A DNA stretch of 64,000 nt from Actinomadura xylanilytica (GTDB taxonomy: Bacteria > Actinomycetota > Actinomycetes > Streptosporangiales > Streptosporangiaceae): contig NZ_JASNWE010000003.1 of NCBI RefSeq assembly GCF_030283145.1, positions 248,001-312,000 of the forward strand, given 5' to 3'. Under the pieces are notes generated by a model. The model searched no databases and was not told the DNA's origin. It saw nothing but the letters and a program-made list of their open reading frames with translations. A program made the position numbers and the translations under genes. Positions within the stretch are counted from its first letter, which is position 1. Each line of letters starts with the position of its first letter. Positions 23,358 to 34,011 of this stretch are shown here, piece after piece.

Positions 23358-24839
23358 TCAGTCGGCGGTGGGGAAGGCCAGCTCGGGCGGGGCGGACGGC
23401 GCCGACGACGACGGCCAGCGCGTGGTGACGGCCTTCGCCCGGGTGTAGAAGCGCACCCCCTCGGGCCCGTGCATGTGAGTGTCGCCGAAGAGCGAGGACT
23501 TCCAGCCGCCGAACGAGTGGAACGCCATCGGCACCGGGACCGGGACGTTCACGCCGATCATCCCGACGTGCACCTCGCGCTGGAAGCGGCGCGCGGCCTC
23601 GCCCGACCGGGTGAAGACCGCCGTCCCGTTGCCGTACGGGTTGGCGTTGATGACCGCCACCGCCTCGTCCGGCGTGGCCGCGCGCAGCACCAGCAGGACC
23701 GGGCCGAAGATCTCCTCCCGGTAGGCGGCCATCGCGGGGGTGACCCGGTCGAGCAGGCAGGGCCCGACGAAGAACCCGGGTCCGGGCAGGTCGCGCCCGT
23801 CGACGAGCACGGCCGCGCCGTCCCGCCCGGCGGCCTCGACGTGCCCGGCGACGCGGGTCCGCGCGGCCGGACTGATCACCGGGCCCATCTCGCTGGCCGG
23901 GTCGGCGCCGGCCCCGACCTTGATCGCGCGGGCCCGGTCCGCGAGCCGCTGCACCAGCGGGTCCGCCGACTTCCCCACCGCGACCACCACGGAGATCGCC
24001 ATGCAGCGCTGCCCCGCCGACCCGTACGCCGCGGCGGTGATCTGGTCGGCGGCGTGGTCGAGGTCGGCGTCCGGCAGGACGACGGCGTGGTTCTTAGCGC
24101 CGCCGAGCGCCTGGACCCGCTTGCCGGACTCACTGGCGGCCCGGTGCACCCGGCGGGCGACGGGCGTGGAGCCGACGAACGACACCGCGGCCACGCCGGG
24201 GTGGGCGGTCAGCGCGGCGGCGGTGCCGCCGTCCCCGTGCAGGACGTTGAACACCCCGGCGGGCAGGCCCGCGTCGGCGTACAGCTCGGCGATCAGGTTG
24301 GCGGCCGACGGCACCTGCTCGCTCGGCTTGAGCACGAAGGCGTTGCCGCAGGCGATCGCGATCGGGTGCATCCACAGCGGAACCATGACCGGAAAGTTGA
24401 ACGGCACGATCCCGGCGCAGACGCCGAGCGGCTGCCGGAAGGAGAAAGCGTCCACGCCGGTGGAGACCTGGTCGGAGTAGTCGCCCTTGAGGAGCTGGGG
24501 GATGCCGCAGGCGAACTCGACGACCTCCCGGCCCCGGACGATCTCGCCGCGGGCGTCGTCCAGCACCTTGCCGTGCTCGGCGGTGATGATGCGGGCGAGG
24601 TCGTCCTCGTGCCGTTCCAGCAGGTCGCGGAAGGCGAACATGATCCGCGCGCGGCCGGTGACCGGCACGTCCTGCCAGGAGGCGAACGCCTCGGCGGCGG
24701 CGGTCACCGCCGCGTCGACCTCGGCCTCGCGGCCGAGGGGCACTTCGGCCAGCGTCCGCCCGGTCGCCGGGTCGTACACCGGGAGGGCGTCGCCGCCGGC
24801 GACCGGTACTCCGCCGATCCAGTGCTGGATTGAGCGCAT
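23358..24839 (-). CDS. iolA: CoA-acylating methylmalonate-semialdehyde dehydrogenase
   Basis: This 493-residue aldehyde dehydrogenase converts malonate or methylmalonate semialdehyde plus CoA and NAD+ to acetyl- or propionyl-CoA, the last step of inositol catabolism. It has the family motifs FNFPVMVPLWMHPIAIACGN, ALGGAKNHAVVLPDAD and the active-site Cys in GSAGQRCMAIS. In place of the general-base Glu of other ALDHs it reads GGAKNH, as CoA-dependent members do. It is the distal gene of the minus-strand iol operon, 23 bases after iolD. It converges with the catalase gene. Confidence 0.92.
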   Translation of the reverse strand: MRSIQHWIGGVPVAGGDALPVYDPATGRTLAEVPLGREAEVDAAVTAAAEAFASWQDVPVTGRARIMFAFRDLLERHEDDLARIITAEHGKVLDDARGEIVRGREVVEFACGIPQLLKGDYSDQVSTGVDAFSFRQPLGVCAGIVPFNFPVMVPLWMHPIAIACGNAFVLKPSEQVPSAANLIAELYADAGLPAGVFNVLHGDGGTAAALTAHPGVAAVSFVGSTPVARRVHRAASESGKRVQALGGAKNHAVVLPDADLDHAADQITAAAYGSAGQRCMAISVVVAVGKSADPLVQRLADRARAIKVGAGADPASEMGPVISPAARTRVAGHVEAAGRDGAAVLVDGRDLPGPGFFVGPCLLDRVTPAMAAYREEIFGPVLLVLRAATPDEAVAVINANPYGNGTAVFTRSGEAARRFQREVHVGMIGVNVPVPVPMAFHSFGGWKSSLFGDTHMHGPEGVRFYTRAKAVTTRWPSSSAPSAPPELAFPTAD

Positions 24840-24862
24840 GGGATTCCCTTCGGGGTCTGGGG

Positions 24863-26706
<1,844 letters not shown>

Positions 26707-26710
<4 letters not shown>

Positions 26711-27564
26711 CGTTCCTCCCGGGAGGTCAGCGGAAGCCTCGGGTCGGTCTCCTGGCCGGGCCAGGTGTCGCGGACCCAGGCGTGGTCGGGGTCGTCGCAG
26801 ATCCGCCACGCGCGCTCGGACGACGGCCCGGCCATCACGTTCAGGTAGTAGAGGTCGTACCCGGGCACCGCCATCGACGGTCCGTGCCAGCCGTGCGGGA
26901 TGAGGACGGCGTCGCCGCCGCGCACCTCGGCGAGCACGTCGGTGCTGCCGTACACCCGCTGGTAGGCGATGCCGGACGGGCCCGCGACCTCGAAGTAGTA
27001 GATCTCCTCCAGGACGGACTCGCCGGGCCGGTCCTCGTCGTGCTTGTGCGGCGGGTAGGACGACCAGTTGCCGTCCGGGGTGAGCACCTCGCAGGCGATC
27101 AGGCGGCTCGCGTGCGGGAACGCCCCGGGGGTGCAGAAGTTGTTGACCTGGCGGCTGGCCCGCCCGGCGCCGCGCAGCTCGACCTGCACGTCCTCGGCCG
27201 GGCCGTAGCGCGGGACCAGGCGGTCGGGGCAGCGCGCGGCGGGCAGCGCGAACCGGCCGCCCGCCGCGCTCGTCACGGTGACCCGCGCGTCGCGCGGCAC
27301 GTAGGCGAAGTCGGTCACCCGGGAGAACACGCTCGCGCGTCCGGTGATCTCGAAGTCCGCGCCGTCGCAGGCCACCCGGCAGCCGCCCGACAGCGGCAGC
27401 ACGAGCGTCTCGAACCCGCCGGTGCCGAAGGTGTGCGTCCCGCCCGGGGGCAGTTCCAGGACGCGCAGCGCGCTGTACTCCCAGCCCGCGCGCTCGGGCG
27501 TGATCTCCAGTTCGTAGGGCGGGGCCGCCGCGGTCCCGGCGGGCAGGTGGAACGTCCCGGTCAC
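26707..27564 (-). CDS. iolB: 5-deoxy-glucuronate isomerase
   Basis: This 285-residue double-cupin protein isomerises 5-deoxy-glucuronate to 2-deoxy-5-keto-gluconate. It begins with EITPERAGWEYSALRVLELPPGG. The metal-site cupin region reads SYPPHKHDED...LEEIYYFEV and VLIPHGWHGPSMAVPGYDLYYLN, with His and Glu ligands kept. GTG 27564 overlaps the stop of the preceding aldolase-like gene (4 bases). Length is as expected for IolB. Confidence 0.93.
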
Positions 27565-28478
27565 AGCGCCTCCACCGCGGCGTCCACGGCCGCCGCCACG
27601 TCACCGTCAGAGGGGTACAGCAGGGACCGGCCGACGACCAGCCCCTTCACGGTGGGCAGCCGCAGCGCCCGCCGCCAGCCCGCGAGCGCGGCCCGCGGGT
27701 CGCCCGCGACCTCGCCGCCGAGCAGCAGCGCGGGCAGCGTCGAGGCGGCCATCACCCGTTCCATGTCCGGCACCACCGGCACCTTCAGCCAGGTGCGGGC
27801 GGAGGTGACGCCGAGCCCGGTCGCGACCGAGATCGCCCGGATCATCGCCTCCGGGGTGAGCACGTTGCGCACCCGGCCGTCGACCCGGTGCGACACGAAC
27901 GGCTCCACCATCGCCATCAGCCCCTGCGCGGCGAGCGCGGACACCGCGTGCGCGCAGCGCTCCAGCGTGCCGGCGGTGGCCGGGTCGCCGTCGTCCAGGC
28001 GCAGCAGCATCTTGCCGCCATCCAGCCGGGCCGCGGCGAGGGCGGCGGCGTCGTAGGCGGTGAACCGGTCGTCGATCTCGAACGAGGCGCCGGCCAGCCC
28101 GCCGCGGTTCATCGAGCCGATCACCACCTTGCCGTCCAGCGCGCCGAGCAGGAGCAGGTCCTCCAGCACGTCGGGGGTGCCGAGCACGCCGTCGACGCCG
28201 GGGCGGGCCAACGCGAGGCAGAGCCGGTCGAGCAGGTCGCCGCGGTCGGCCATCGCCATCGGGTCGCCGCCGGCCGCGAGCGCGCCGCGCGCCGGGTGGT
28301 CGGCGGCCAGCAGCATCAGCCGGCCGGACGGCCCGAGCAGCCTCTCGCGGCGGACCCGCCTGGCCGCCGCCTCGGCGATCGCGCCGGGCCGGGACGCCCG
28401 GATCTCGGTCAGTTCGTTCGTCCGCCCGGCGCGCGATCCGCCCGGCGGGCCCTGAGGGCGCGGTGTCTCCACGGTCAT
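27561..28478 (-). CDS. Cgl0159-type (beta/alpha)8 aldolase of the inositol operon
   Basis: This 305-residue TIM-barrel protein has LMLLAADHPARGALAAGGDPMAMADRGDLLDRL near the start. It continues with DGKVVIGSMNRGGLAG, GKMLLRLDDGDPATAGTLE, MVEPFVSHRVDG and SARTWLKVPVVPDMERVMAASTLP. This is the Cgl0159 family, found in actinobacterial inositol clusters and related to class I aldolases; the Lys in WLKVPV is a Schiff-base candidate. It probably cleaves 2-deoxy-5-keto-gluconate 6-phosphate (IolJ step). The first ~45 residues are variable, and the exact start is less sure; ATG 28478 is used. It overlaps iolB. Confidence 0.78.
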   Translation of the reverse strand: MTVETPRPQGPPGGSRAGRTNELTEIRASRPGAIAEAAARRVRRERLLGPSGRLMLLAADHPARGALAAGGDPMAMADRGDLLDRLCLALARPGVDGVLGTPDVLEDLLLLGALDGKVVIGSMNRGGLAGASFEIDDRFTAYDAAALAAARLDGGKMLLRLDDGDPATAGTLERCAHAVSALAAQGLMAMVEPFVSHRVDGRVRNVLTPEAMIRAISVATGLGVTSARTWLKVPVVPDMERVMAASTLPALLLGGEVAGDPRAALAGWRRALRLPTVKGLVVGRSLLYPSDGDVAAAVDAAVEAL

Positions 28479-28521
28479 GCCGTCAACCCTTCCAGGAGCG
28501 CCGTCACCTCGTGGGCGCCCG

Positions 28522-29418
28522 TCACGCGAGGACCCCGGCGAGGAAGCCCAGGCTCGCGCGCACGTCGTCGCACGGACCGGTGCCGGGCGCGGGCTCGTCC
28601 GCCAGGACGACGTCCTGCTCCAGTACGTACCAGCCGTCGTAGCCCACGCCTTCCAGGGACGACAGGAGCGCGGCGACGTCGACGTCGCCCGCTCCGAGCG
28701 GCCGGTAGATCCCGGCCCGGACGGCATCGGTGTAGGTGGACCGGCCGCAGCGGACCCCGTCGGCCAGTTCGGCGTCCACGTCCTTGAGGTGGACGTGTGC
28801 GATCCGGTCCGGCGCGCGGGCGGCGAGCTCGACCGGGTCGGTGCCGCCGATCAGCAGGTGGCCGGTGTCCAGGCACAGCGGGATCGCCGCGCCGTCGAGC
28901 ACGCGGTGCACCTCCTCCCGGCGCTCGACCACGGTGCCGACGTGCGGGTGCAGCGTCGCCTGGACGCCGAGCTCCGCCGCGCGGGCGGCGATCCGGTCCA
29001 GGTTGCCGAGCAGGGTCGTCCAGGCCGCCGCGTTCAGGACCGGGCGCTCGTCGTATCCGTCGAGCCCGGTGGCGGCGGCGAGCACCAGGGTGAGCGGCGG
29101 GCCCGCCCCCACTGAACTGGAACGTTCCACCCCAAATCCGGACAACGCCCGCTCCACTTCCGGCAGCGGGTCGCGTTCCGGATCGTGCAGCACGGCGGGG
29201 ACGAACCCGCCGACGGGACGCAACCCGTGACGCCGCAGCAGGGCCGCCCGCTCCGCGGCGCCGGACGGCAGGAAGCCGTCCGGCCCGAACTCGGCCGCGG
29301 CCAGCCCGAGCCCGCCCATCTCCTCCAGCACCCGCGCGGAGGGCAGCTGAAGGCCCCACCCGGGCACCTCGCACACTCCCCATGAGATCGGGGCTCCCGC
29401 GATCCGGTCCATGCCCAT
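28522..29418 (-). CDS. iolE: Sugar phosphate isomerase/epimerase, probable inosose dehydratase
   Basis: This 298-residue xylose-isomerase-like TIM barrel begins RIAGAPISWGVCEVPGWG. It has LGLAAAEFGPDGFLPS, ATLHPHVGTVVERREEVHRVLDG, IPLCLDTGHLLIGGTDPVELA and HVHLKDVD, with Glu, Asp and His metal ligands in place. IolE removes water from 2-keto-myo-inositol; family members can also be inosose isomerases (IolI/IolH), so the exact step is less sure. ATG 29418 has GGGAAGGG upstream. It is the first gene of the operon, directly under the operator at 29493-29523, with a 43-base gap to the aldolase gene. Confidence 0.82.
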   Translation of the reverse strand: MGMDRIAGAPISWGVCEVPGWGLQLPSARVLEEMGGLGLAAAEFGPDGFLPSGAAERAALLRRHGLRPVGGFVPAVLHDPERDPLPEVERALSGFGVERSSSVGAGPPLTLVLAAATGLDGYDERPVLNAAAWTTLLGNLDRIAARAAELGVQATLHPHVGTVVERREEVHRVLDGAAIPLCLDTGHLLIGGTDPVELAARAPDRIAHVHLKDVDAELADGVRCGRSTYTDAVRAGIYRPLGAGDVDVAALLSSLEGVGYDGWYVLEQDVVLADEPAPGTGPCDDVRASLGFLAGVLA

Positions 29419-29492
29419 CGGCTCACCCTTCCCGCCCTGCGCGTGCGGCGCCCGGTCGTGCGCCGGCACGCCGAGTCTGCTGAACGGCGCGA

Positions 29493-29523
29493 CATGATGT
29501 CAATAGTTTGTCATGACATCATG
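29493..29523. promoter_or_regulatory. Operator in the iol/GntR divergent region
   Basis: Inverted repeat CATGATGTCA (29493-29502) and TGACATCATG (29514-29523) with an 11-base spacer. A smaller palindrome GTCATGAC overlaps the right arm. The segment is AT-rich compared with its surroundings. It lies between the divergent iolE and GntR genes and is the likely site of GntR binding and of one or both promoters. Confidence 0.65.
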
Positions 29524-29588
29524 AGGTAATGAGATAGCCAGGAAGAACAAGTACGATGGCCCCTATCTGATCCGGGAGGGGACATCGG

Positions 29589-30326
29589 GTGAACCGTCCA
29601 GTCGTGTCCGTGGACCGCGGCAGCCCGGTCCCGCTGTACTTCCAGCTGGCCCAGCAGCTCGAGGCGGCGATCCGCGCGGGCGATCCGGCTCCGGGCGACC
29701 GGCTGGAGAACGAGGTCCAGCTCGCCGACCGCTGCGGGCTGTCGCGCCCCACTGTCCGCCAGGCGATCCAGCACCTGGTCGACAAGGGGCTGCTGGTGCG
29801 CAAGCGGGGGGTCGGCACCCAGGTGGTGCAGGCCCAGGTGCGCCGGCCGGTCGAGCTCACCAGCCTGCACGACGACCTGGCCGCGGCGGGGCGCGAGCCT
29901 CGCACCGAGGTGCTCGCCCTGGACTCGGGGCCGGCCGAGGACCAGGTGGCCAAGGAGCTCGGCGTGCCGCCCGGCACCGAGGTCACCCGGATGCGCCGGC
30001 TGCGGTTCACCGGCGCCGAGCCGCTGGCGCTGCTCACCAACCACCTGCCGACCGACCTGGTCGACTTCACCGCCGACGACCTGGCCGGGCACGGCCTGTA
30101 CGAACTGCTCCGCACGTCCGGCATCAACCTGCGCGTCGCGCACCAGGCCATCGGCGCGCGCGGCGCGACGGCGGCCGAGGCCAGGCTGCTGGACGAGCGC
30201 CGCGGCGTCCCGCTGCTCACCATGACCCGCACGGCCTTCGACGACAAGGGCCGCTCGATCGAGTACGGGTCGCACGTCTACCGGGCCAGCCGCTACTCGT
30301 TCGCCCTCACGCTCGTCGAACGCTGA
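29589..30326 (+). CDS. GntR-family regulator (UTRA type) of the inositol operon
   Basis: This 245-residue protein starts at GTG 29589 with GGGAGGGG upstream. The N-terminal winged helix (about residues 10-80) contains PLYFQLAQQLEAAIRAGDPAPGD and LADRCGLSRPTVRQAIQHLVDKGLLVRKRGVGT. The C-terminal effector domain is of the UTRA (HutC) kind, with LGVPPGTEVTRMRRLRF, EPLALLTNHLP and GRSIEYGSHVYRASRYSF. It is divergent from iolE across a palindromic operator, so it very likely represses the iol operon until an inositol intermediate binds. Confidence 0.9.
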   Translation: MNRPVVSVDRGSPVPLYFQLAQQLEAAIRAGDPAPGDRLENEVQLADRCGLSRPTVRQAIQHLVDKGLLVRKRGVGTQVVQAQVRRPVELTSLHDDLAAAGREPRTEVLALDSGPAEDQVAKELGVPPGTEVTRMRRLRFTGAEPLALLTNHLPTDLVDFTADDLAGHGLYELLRTSGINLRVAHQAIGARGATAAEARLLDERRGVPLLTMTRTAFDDKGRSIEYGSHVYRASRYSFALTLVER

Positions 30327-30480
30327 CCGTCCGCGCGCTCACGGCGGGACCCGTCTCCCGGCTCCGGCCCCGTCCGCCGGGGACGGGGAGCCACGGTATC
30401 GCCGACGGCCCGCCGGACGCTCTCGTAGCTGTTAACGTCCCGCTCGGCAGTCCGTGTCACGCAGAGGAGCCGCGCCGAGC

Positions 30481-31518
30481 ATGCCCCATCCGACTCTGGA
30501 GGACGTCGCCGCGCGGGCCGGCGTCTCCCGCGCCCTGGTCTCCCTGGTGATGCGCGGATCCCCGAAGGTCGGCGAGGAGCGGCGCGCGGCCGTGCTCGCC
30601 GCCGCCCGCGAGCTCGGCTACCGGCCCAACGCCATGGCCCGGGGCCTGGCCGCGGGCCGGACCGGCATCGTCGGGGTGCTGCTGGCCGACCTGCACCAGC
30701 CGCTGTACGCGCGGATCCACGACGGGCTGGCCGACGAGGCGGCCCGGCGCGACGTGCGGCTGCTGCTGACGACCGGGCGGGGCCGGCCGGCCCTGGAGCG
30801 GGCCGCGGTGGAGGACCTGCTCGACCTGCGGCTGGACGGGCTGGTGCTGGCCGGTCCGCGGATCGCCGCGGCCGACCTCGACCGGGCCGCGGCGGGCTGC
30901 GCGATCACCGTGGTCGGCCGCGCGGTGCGGTCGGACCGGGTGGACCGCGTGACCGGCGACGCCGCCGCCGAGGCCGCGCAGGCGGTCGCCCATCTGACCG
31001 CGCTCGGGCACCGCCGGATCGCCTGCCTCGACCTGGACGGACGCTCGGCGTCCCTGCGCCGCGCCTTCCTCGCCGCGATGGACGGGGCCGGCCCGTCCGC
31101 CCACGCGAGTGTCCTGACCGTCCCGGACGCGCTCAGCACCGGGCCCGGCGGGCTCCCGGACGCGCTCGGCAACGCGCTCGACGGCGGGCCCGGCGGGCCG
31201 CCGGGCGCGACCGGGCCGCCCACCGCGGTGCTCGCGCTCGGCGACCCGGGCGGGACCGCCGCGCTGGCCGCGCTGCTCCGGGCCGGCCGGCGCGTCCCCG
31301 AGGACGTGTCGCTGGTCGTCCACGGTGACCCGCCGGGGGCCGGGGCCGCCGGGGTGACCACGGTCGGCCCGGACGCCCGCGAGCTCGGCCGGCTGGCGAT
31401 GGGCGCCCTGATGGACCGGATCCGCGGCGGCGTCCCCGGCGGGCCCGCCCAGCGGATCGGCGTCGCCCCGGTCCTGACGGAACGGGCGACCACCGCCCCG
31501 CCCCCCGCCGGGGCCTGA
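30481..31518 (+). CDS. LacI-family transcriptional regulator
   Basis: This 345-residue regulator has an N-terminal LacI helix-turn-helix (TLEDVAARAGVSRALVSLVMRG) and hinge helix (YRPNAMARGLAAGRTGIVGVLL). A periplasmic-binding-protein-type sugar-sensing core follows, with LHQPLYARIHDGLADEAARR and LTALGHRRIACLDLDG. It contains an unusual Gly/Pro-rich insertion near residue 240. ATG 30481 is preferred over GTG 30454 because the protein then starts just before the DNA-binding helices. Being next to the iol genes it may sense a polyol, but no operator can be assigned. Confidence 0.85.
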   Translation: MPHPTLEDVAARAGVSRALVSLVMRGSPKVGEERRAAVLAAARELGYRPNAMARGLAAGRTGIVGVLLADLHQPLYARIHDGLADEAARRDVRLLLTTGRGRPALERAAVEDLLDLRLDGLVLAGPRIAAADLDRAAAGCAITVVGRAVRSDRVDRVTGDAAAEAAQAVAHLTALGHRRIACLDLDGRSASLRRAFLAAMDGAGPSAHASVLTVPDALSTGPGGLPDALGNALDGGPGGPPGATGPPTAVLALGDPGGTAALAALLRAGRRVPEDVSLVVHGDPPGAGAAGVTTVGPDARELGRLAMGALMDRIRGGVPGGPAQRIGVAPVLTERATTAPPPAGA

Positions 31519-31623
31519 CCCGGGACCTCCGCTCAGGAGACGACACGCAGGCCCGGCCCGGCCGGCGCCGAAGACCGGGTCGGTCCACTCGCGCGACGGC
31601 CGCAGGGAGGAGGCGGGACGGTC

Positions 31624-32253
31624 TCAGCCGGCCGGGGGAACCCCGAGAAGGCGCAGATAGATCGCGGTGAGTTCGTCGACCAGGCGCTCGCGGCCGGCGG
31701 GGTCGGCGGGCACCGTGCGGGCGAACCGGGCGAAGATCCCATAGGTGGCCTCGGCGAGGACGCGCGGCGGCGCGGCCGGGTCGGCGAGCCCCTGCGCGGT
31801 GATCCGCTCGATGTAGCGGGCGGTGCGGCGGAGCGGCCTTTCCTGGATCTCCCGCCACACCGCGCGGATCTCGGGATCGACGAGGGCCTGGTGCTCGATC
31901 ACCGTCAGCAGTTCCAGGTTGGCGGCGTACGCGGCCAGGAACCGGGCGCTGGACTCCCGGGCCAGCCCGTACGGGTCGTCCTCGTCGACGCCAGGGATCT
32001 CGTGCGCGGCGAGGAACGCGTCCCGCACGCCGAGCGCGACCGCGCGGAACACCTCCTCCTTCGAGGCGAAGTAGACGTAGAACGTCGCGCGGGCGACCTT
32101 CGCCTCGGCGGTGATGCCGGCGATGGTGGTCCGCGCGTGGCCGCGCCGCGCGAACACCCGCCCGGCGGAGCGGACCAGCAGCGAGCGCGTCTCGTGCTCC
32201 CGGCCCTCGCGGGAGCTGCGCGCCGCCGCCCAGGGGGCCCGCTCCGAGGTCAC
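31624..32253 (-). CDS. TetR-family repressor of the acyl-CoA carboxylase operon
   Basis: This 209-residue protein has an N-terminal TetR helix-turn-helix: SLLVRSAGRVFARRGHARTTIAGITAEAKVARATFYVYFASKEEVF. The C-terminal ligand domain contains YAANLELLTVIEHQALVDPEIRAVWREI. The GTG start at 32253 overlaps the acyl-CoA ligase stop (GTGA), so it is the last gene of a three-gene operon. A 20-bp palindrome at the operon promoter (37293-37312) is its probable binding site, giving self-repression. A fatty acyl-CoA is the likely inducer, by analogy with similar regulators. Confidence 0.85.
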   Translation of the reverse strand: MTSERAPWAAARSSREGREHETRSLLVRSAGRVFARRGHARTTIAGITAEAKVARATFYVYFASKEEVFRAVALGVRDAFLAAHEIPGVDEDDPYGLARESSARFLAAYAANLELLTVIEHQALVDPEIRAVWREIQERPLRRTARYIERITAQGLADPAAPPRVLAEATYGIFARFARTVPADPAGRERLVDELTAIYLRLLGVPPAG

Positions 32254-33992
32254 CGGCCCGCCGCTCCGGCGGTCCCGGCGCCGCCGGTCAACTCGCCGAG
32301 GATGCGTGCCCGGAGCTTGTACTTCTCGATCTTGTTCGTCGGGGTGCGCGGGATGTCGGCGACGATCCGCACGTGCCGGGGCCGCATGTACTTGGGCATG
32401 GTCGCGGCGGCGAAGGCGTGCACGCCGTCCTCGGTCAGCCCGCCGTCCTCGTCCGGGACGACGTAGGCGACCACGTCGTCCTCGTCGCCCTCGCCGCTGC
32501 GGATCGCGAAGACCGCGCAGTACCGCACCCCGGGGTGCTGGTTGATCATGTCCTCGACCTGGAAGGACGACAGGTTCTCGCCGCGCACCCGGATCCGGTC
32601 GCCGAGGCGGTCGACGAAGTAGAACAGCCCGTCGGCGTCGCGGACGGCGGCGTCGCCGGTGTGGAACCACAGGTTGCGGAACGCCTGGACGGTCGCCTCG
32701 GGCTTGCCGAGGTACTCGTTCAGGAACAGCGCGGGCAGCCGCGGACGCAGCGCCAGATGGCCGGGCTCCTCGTCGGCGCACTCCTCGTCGCGCTCGTTGA
32801 GGACGGCCGCCTCGACGAACGGGCTGGGACGGCCCATCAGCCCCTTGCGCCCGGCCTCGCCGCCGGCCAGGAACGGGACGCCGTGCGCGGCGGTCAGCTC
32901 GGCGATCTCCTCGTGGGTGCGGCCCCGGTAGAGGCCCGGCGGGGTGCCCTCGCCCGGCGCGGTCTCCTCGATCACCACCGCGAGCGGCGCGCCGGACTCG
33001 GTCTGCCCGAAGCCGGCGGTCACGAAGTCGAACCCGAAGCGCCGCGCGGCCTCGGCATGGTGCGCCGGCAGCGGCTGCATGTGCACCTTGTTGAGGGTGT
33101 TGCGGCGGTCGCCGGGGTCCTCGGGCGCCTTCATCAGCCACGGGATCATCACGTCCAGCAGGATCGCGGTGGTCACGCCGCGCGACTCGACCCGCCGCCA
33201 GAAGTCGGTCGGGCTGAACCGGTTCCAGACCGCGACCTCGCAGCCCGCCCACGCGGCCCGCGCGACGTTGGCGATCGCGCCGCCCACGTGGTACATCGGC
33301 AGGTCGTTGTAGATGACGTCCGCGCCGGTGACGGGCAGCCGCAGGTTGAAGGTGTACTGCGCGAGCCACCGGAACGGCTGGACGACGCCCTTGGCCGGAC
33401 CGGTCGTGCCGGAGGTGTAGATGACGTTCGCCGGGTCGTCGTAGGCCACGGTCACCCGCGGGCGCGGCGCGTCGGCGGTCAGCGCGGCCCACGGCACCTC
33501 GCGCAGCGCGGGATGCGCCGGCTCGCGCTCGGCGGCGTGGTCGTGCGCGCCGGGCGGGGCGTCGTAGACAACCACCGCAGGGGGCTCGGCGAGCCCGCCC
33601 GCCACCTCGTTCAGCGCGGGCAGCAGCGCGGGTTCGGTGACGACCAGCAGCGGCCCGGTGTCGTCGAGCTGGTACGACAGGAGCCGTCCGGCGTAGCCGA
33701 AGTTGATCGGGCAGTAGAGCGCGCCGGCCTTCCACGCGCCGAACATCACCAGCGCGCTGACCAGCGGGTTCAGGCAGAACACGCTGACCCGGCCGCCCTT
33801 GCCGACGCCCTGCGCGGCCAGGTTCCCCGCGATCGCGTCGGTGCGCCGGCCGAACTCGGCGAACGTCAGCGTCACCCCGTCCTCGCCGTAGTGGAAGAAC
33901 GGGCGGTCGCCCGCGGTGGCGGCCCAGTGGTCCAGCCGCTCGGTGACGATCTCCCCATCGGCGGCCAGCGCCGCGACCAGGTCCTGGCTCAT
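32250..33992 (-). CDS. Acyl-CoA synthetase (AMP-forming, ANL superfamily)
   Basis: This 580-residue enzyme activates a carboxylic acid to its CoA thioester through an acyl-AMP. ANL core motifs are present: YTSGTTGPAKGVV (A3, phosphate loop), GFGQTESG (A5), WFHTGDAAVRDADGLFYFVDRLGDRIRVRGEN (A7-A8) and PTNKIEKYKLR (A10, with the catalytic Lys). The substrate pocket cannot be read reliably. ATG 33992 has AGGAGAG upstream. It lies between the fused carboxylase and the TetR gene and probably supplies the carboxylase with acyl-CoA. Confidence 0.9.
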   Translation of the reverse strand: MSQDLVAALAADGEIVTERLDHWAATAGDRPFFHYGEDGVTLTFAEFGRRTDAIAGNLAAQGVGKGGRVSVFCLNPLVSALVMFGAWKAGALYCPINFGYAGRLLSYQLDDTGPLLVVTEPALLPALNEVAGGLAEPPAVVVYDAPPGAHDHAAEREPAHPALREVPWAALTADAPRPRVTVAYDDPANVIYTSGTTGPAKGVVQPFRWLAQYTFNLRLPVTGADVIYNDLPMYHVGGAIANVARAAWAGCEVAVWNRFSPTDFWRRVESRGVTTAILLDVMIPWLMKAPEDPGDRRNTLNKVHMQPLPAHHAEAARRFGFDFVTAGFGQTESGAPLAVVIEETAPGEGTPPGLYRGRTHEEIAELTAAHGVPFLAGGEAGRKGLMGRPSPFVEAAVLNERDEECADEEPGHLALRPRLPALFLNEYLGKPEATVQAFRNLWFHTGDAAVRDADGLFYFVDRLGDRIRVRGENLSSFQVEDMINQHPGVRYCAVFAIRSGEGDEDDVVAYVVPDEDGGLTEDGVHAFAAATMPKYMRPRHVRIVADIPRTPTNKIEKYKLRARILGELTGGAGTAGAAGR

Positions 33993-34011
33993 CAGAGCTC
34001 TCCTCACGGGT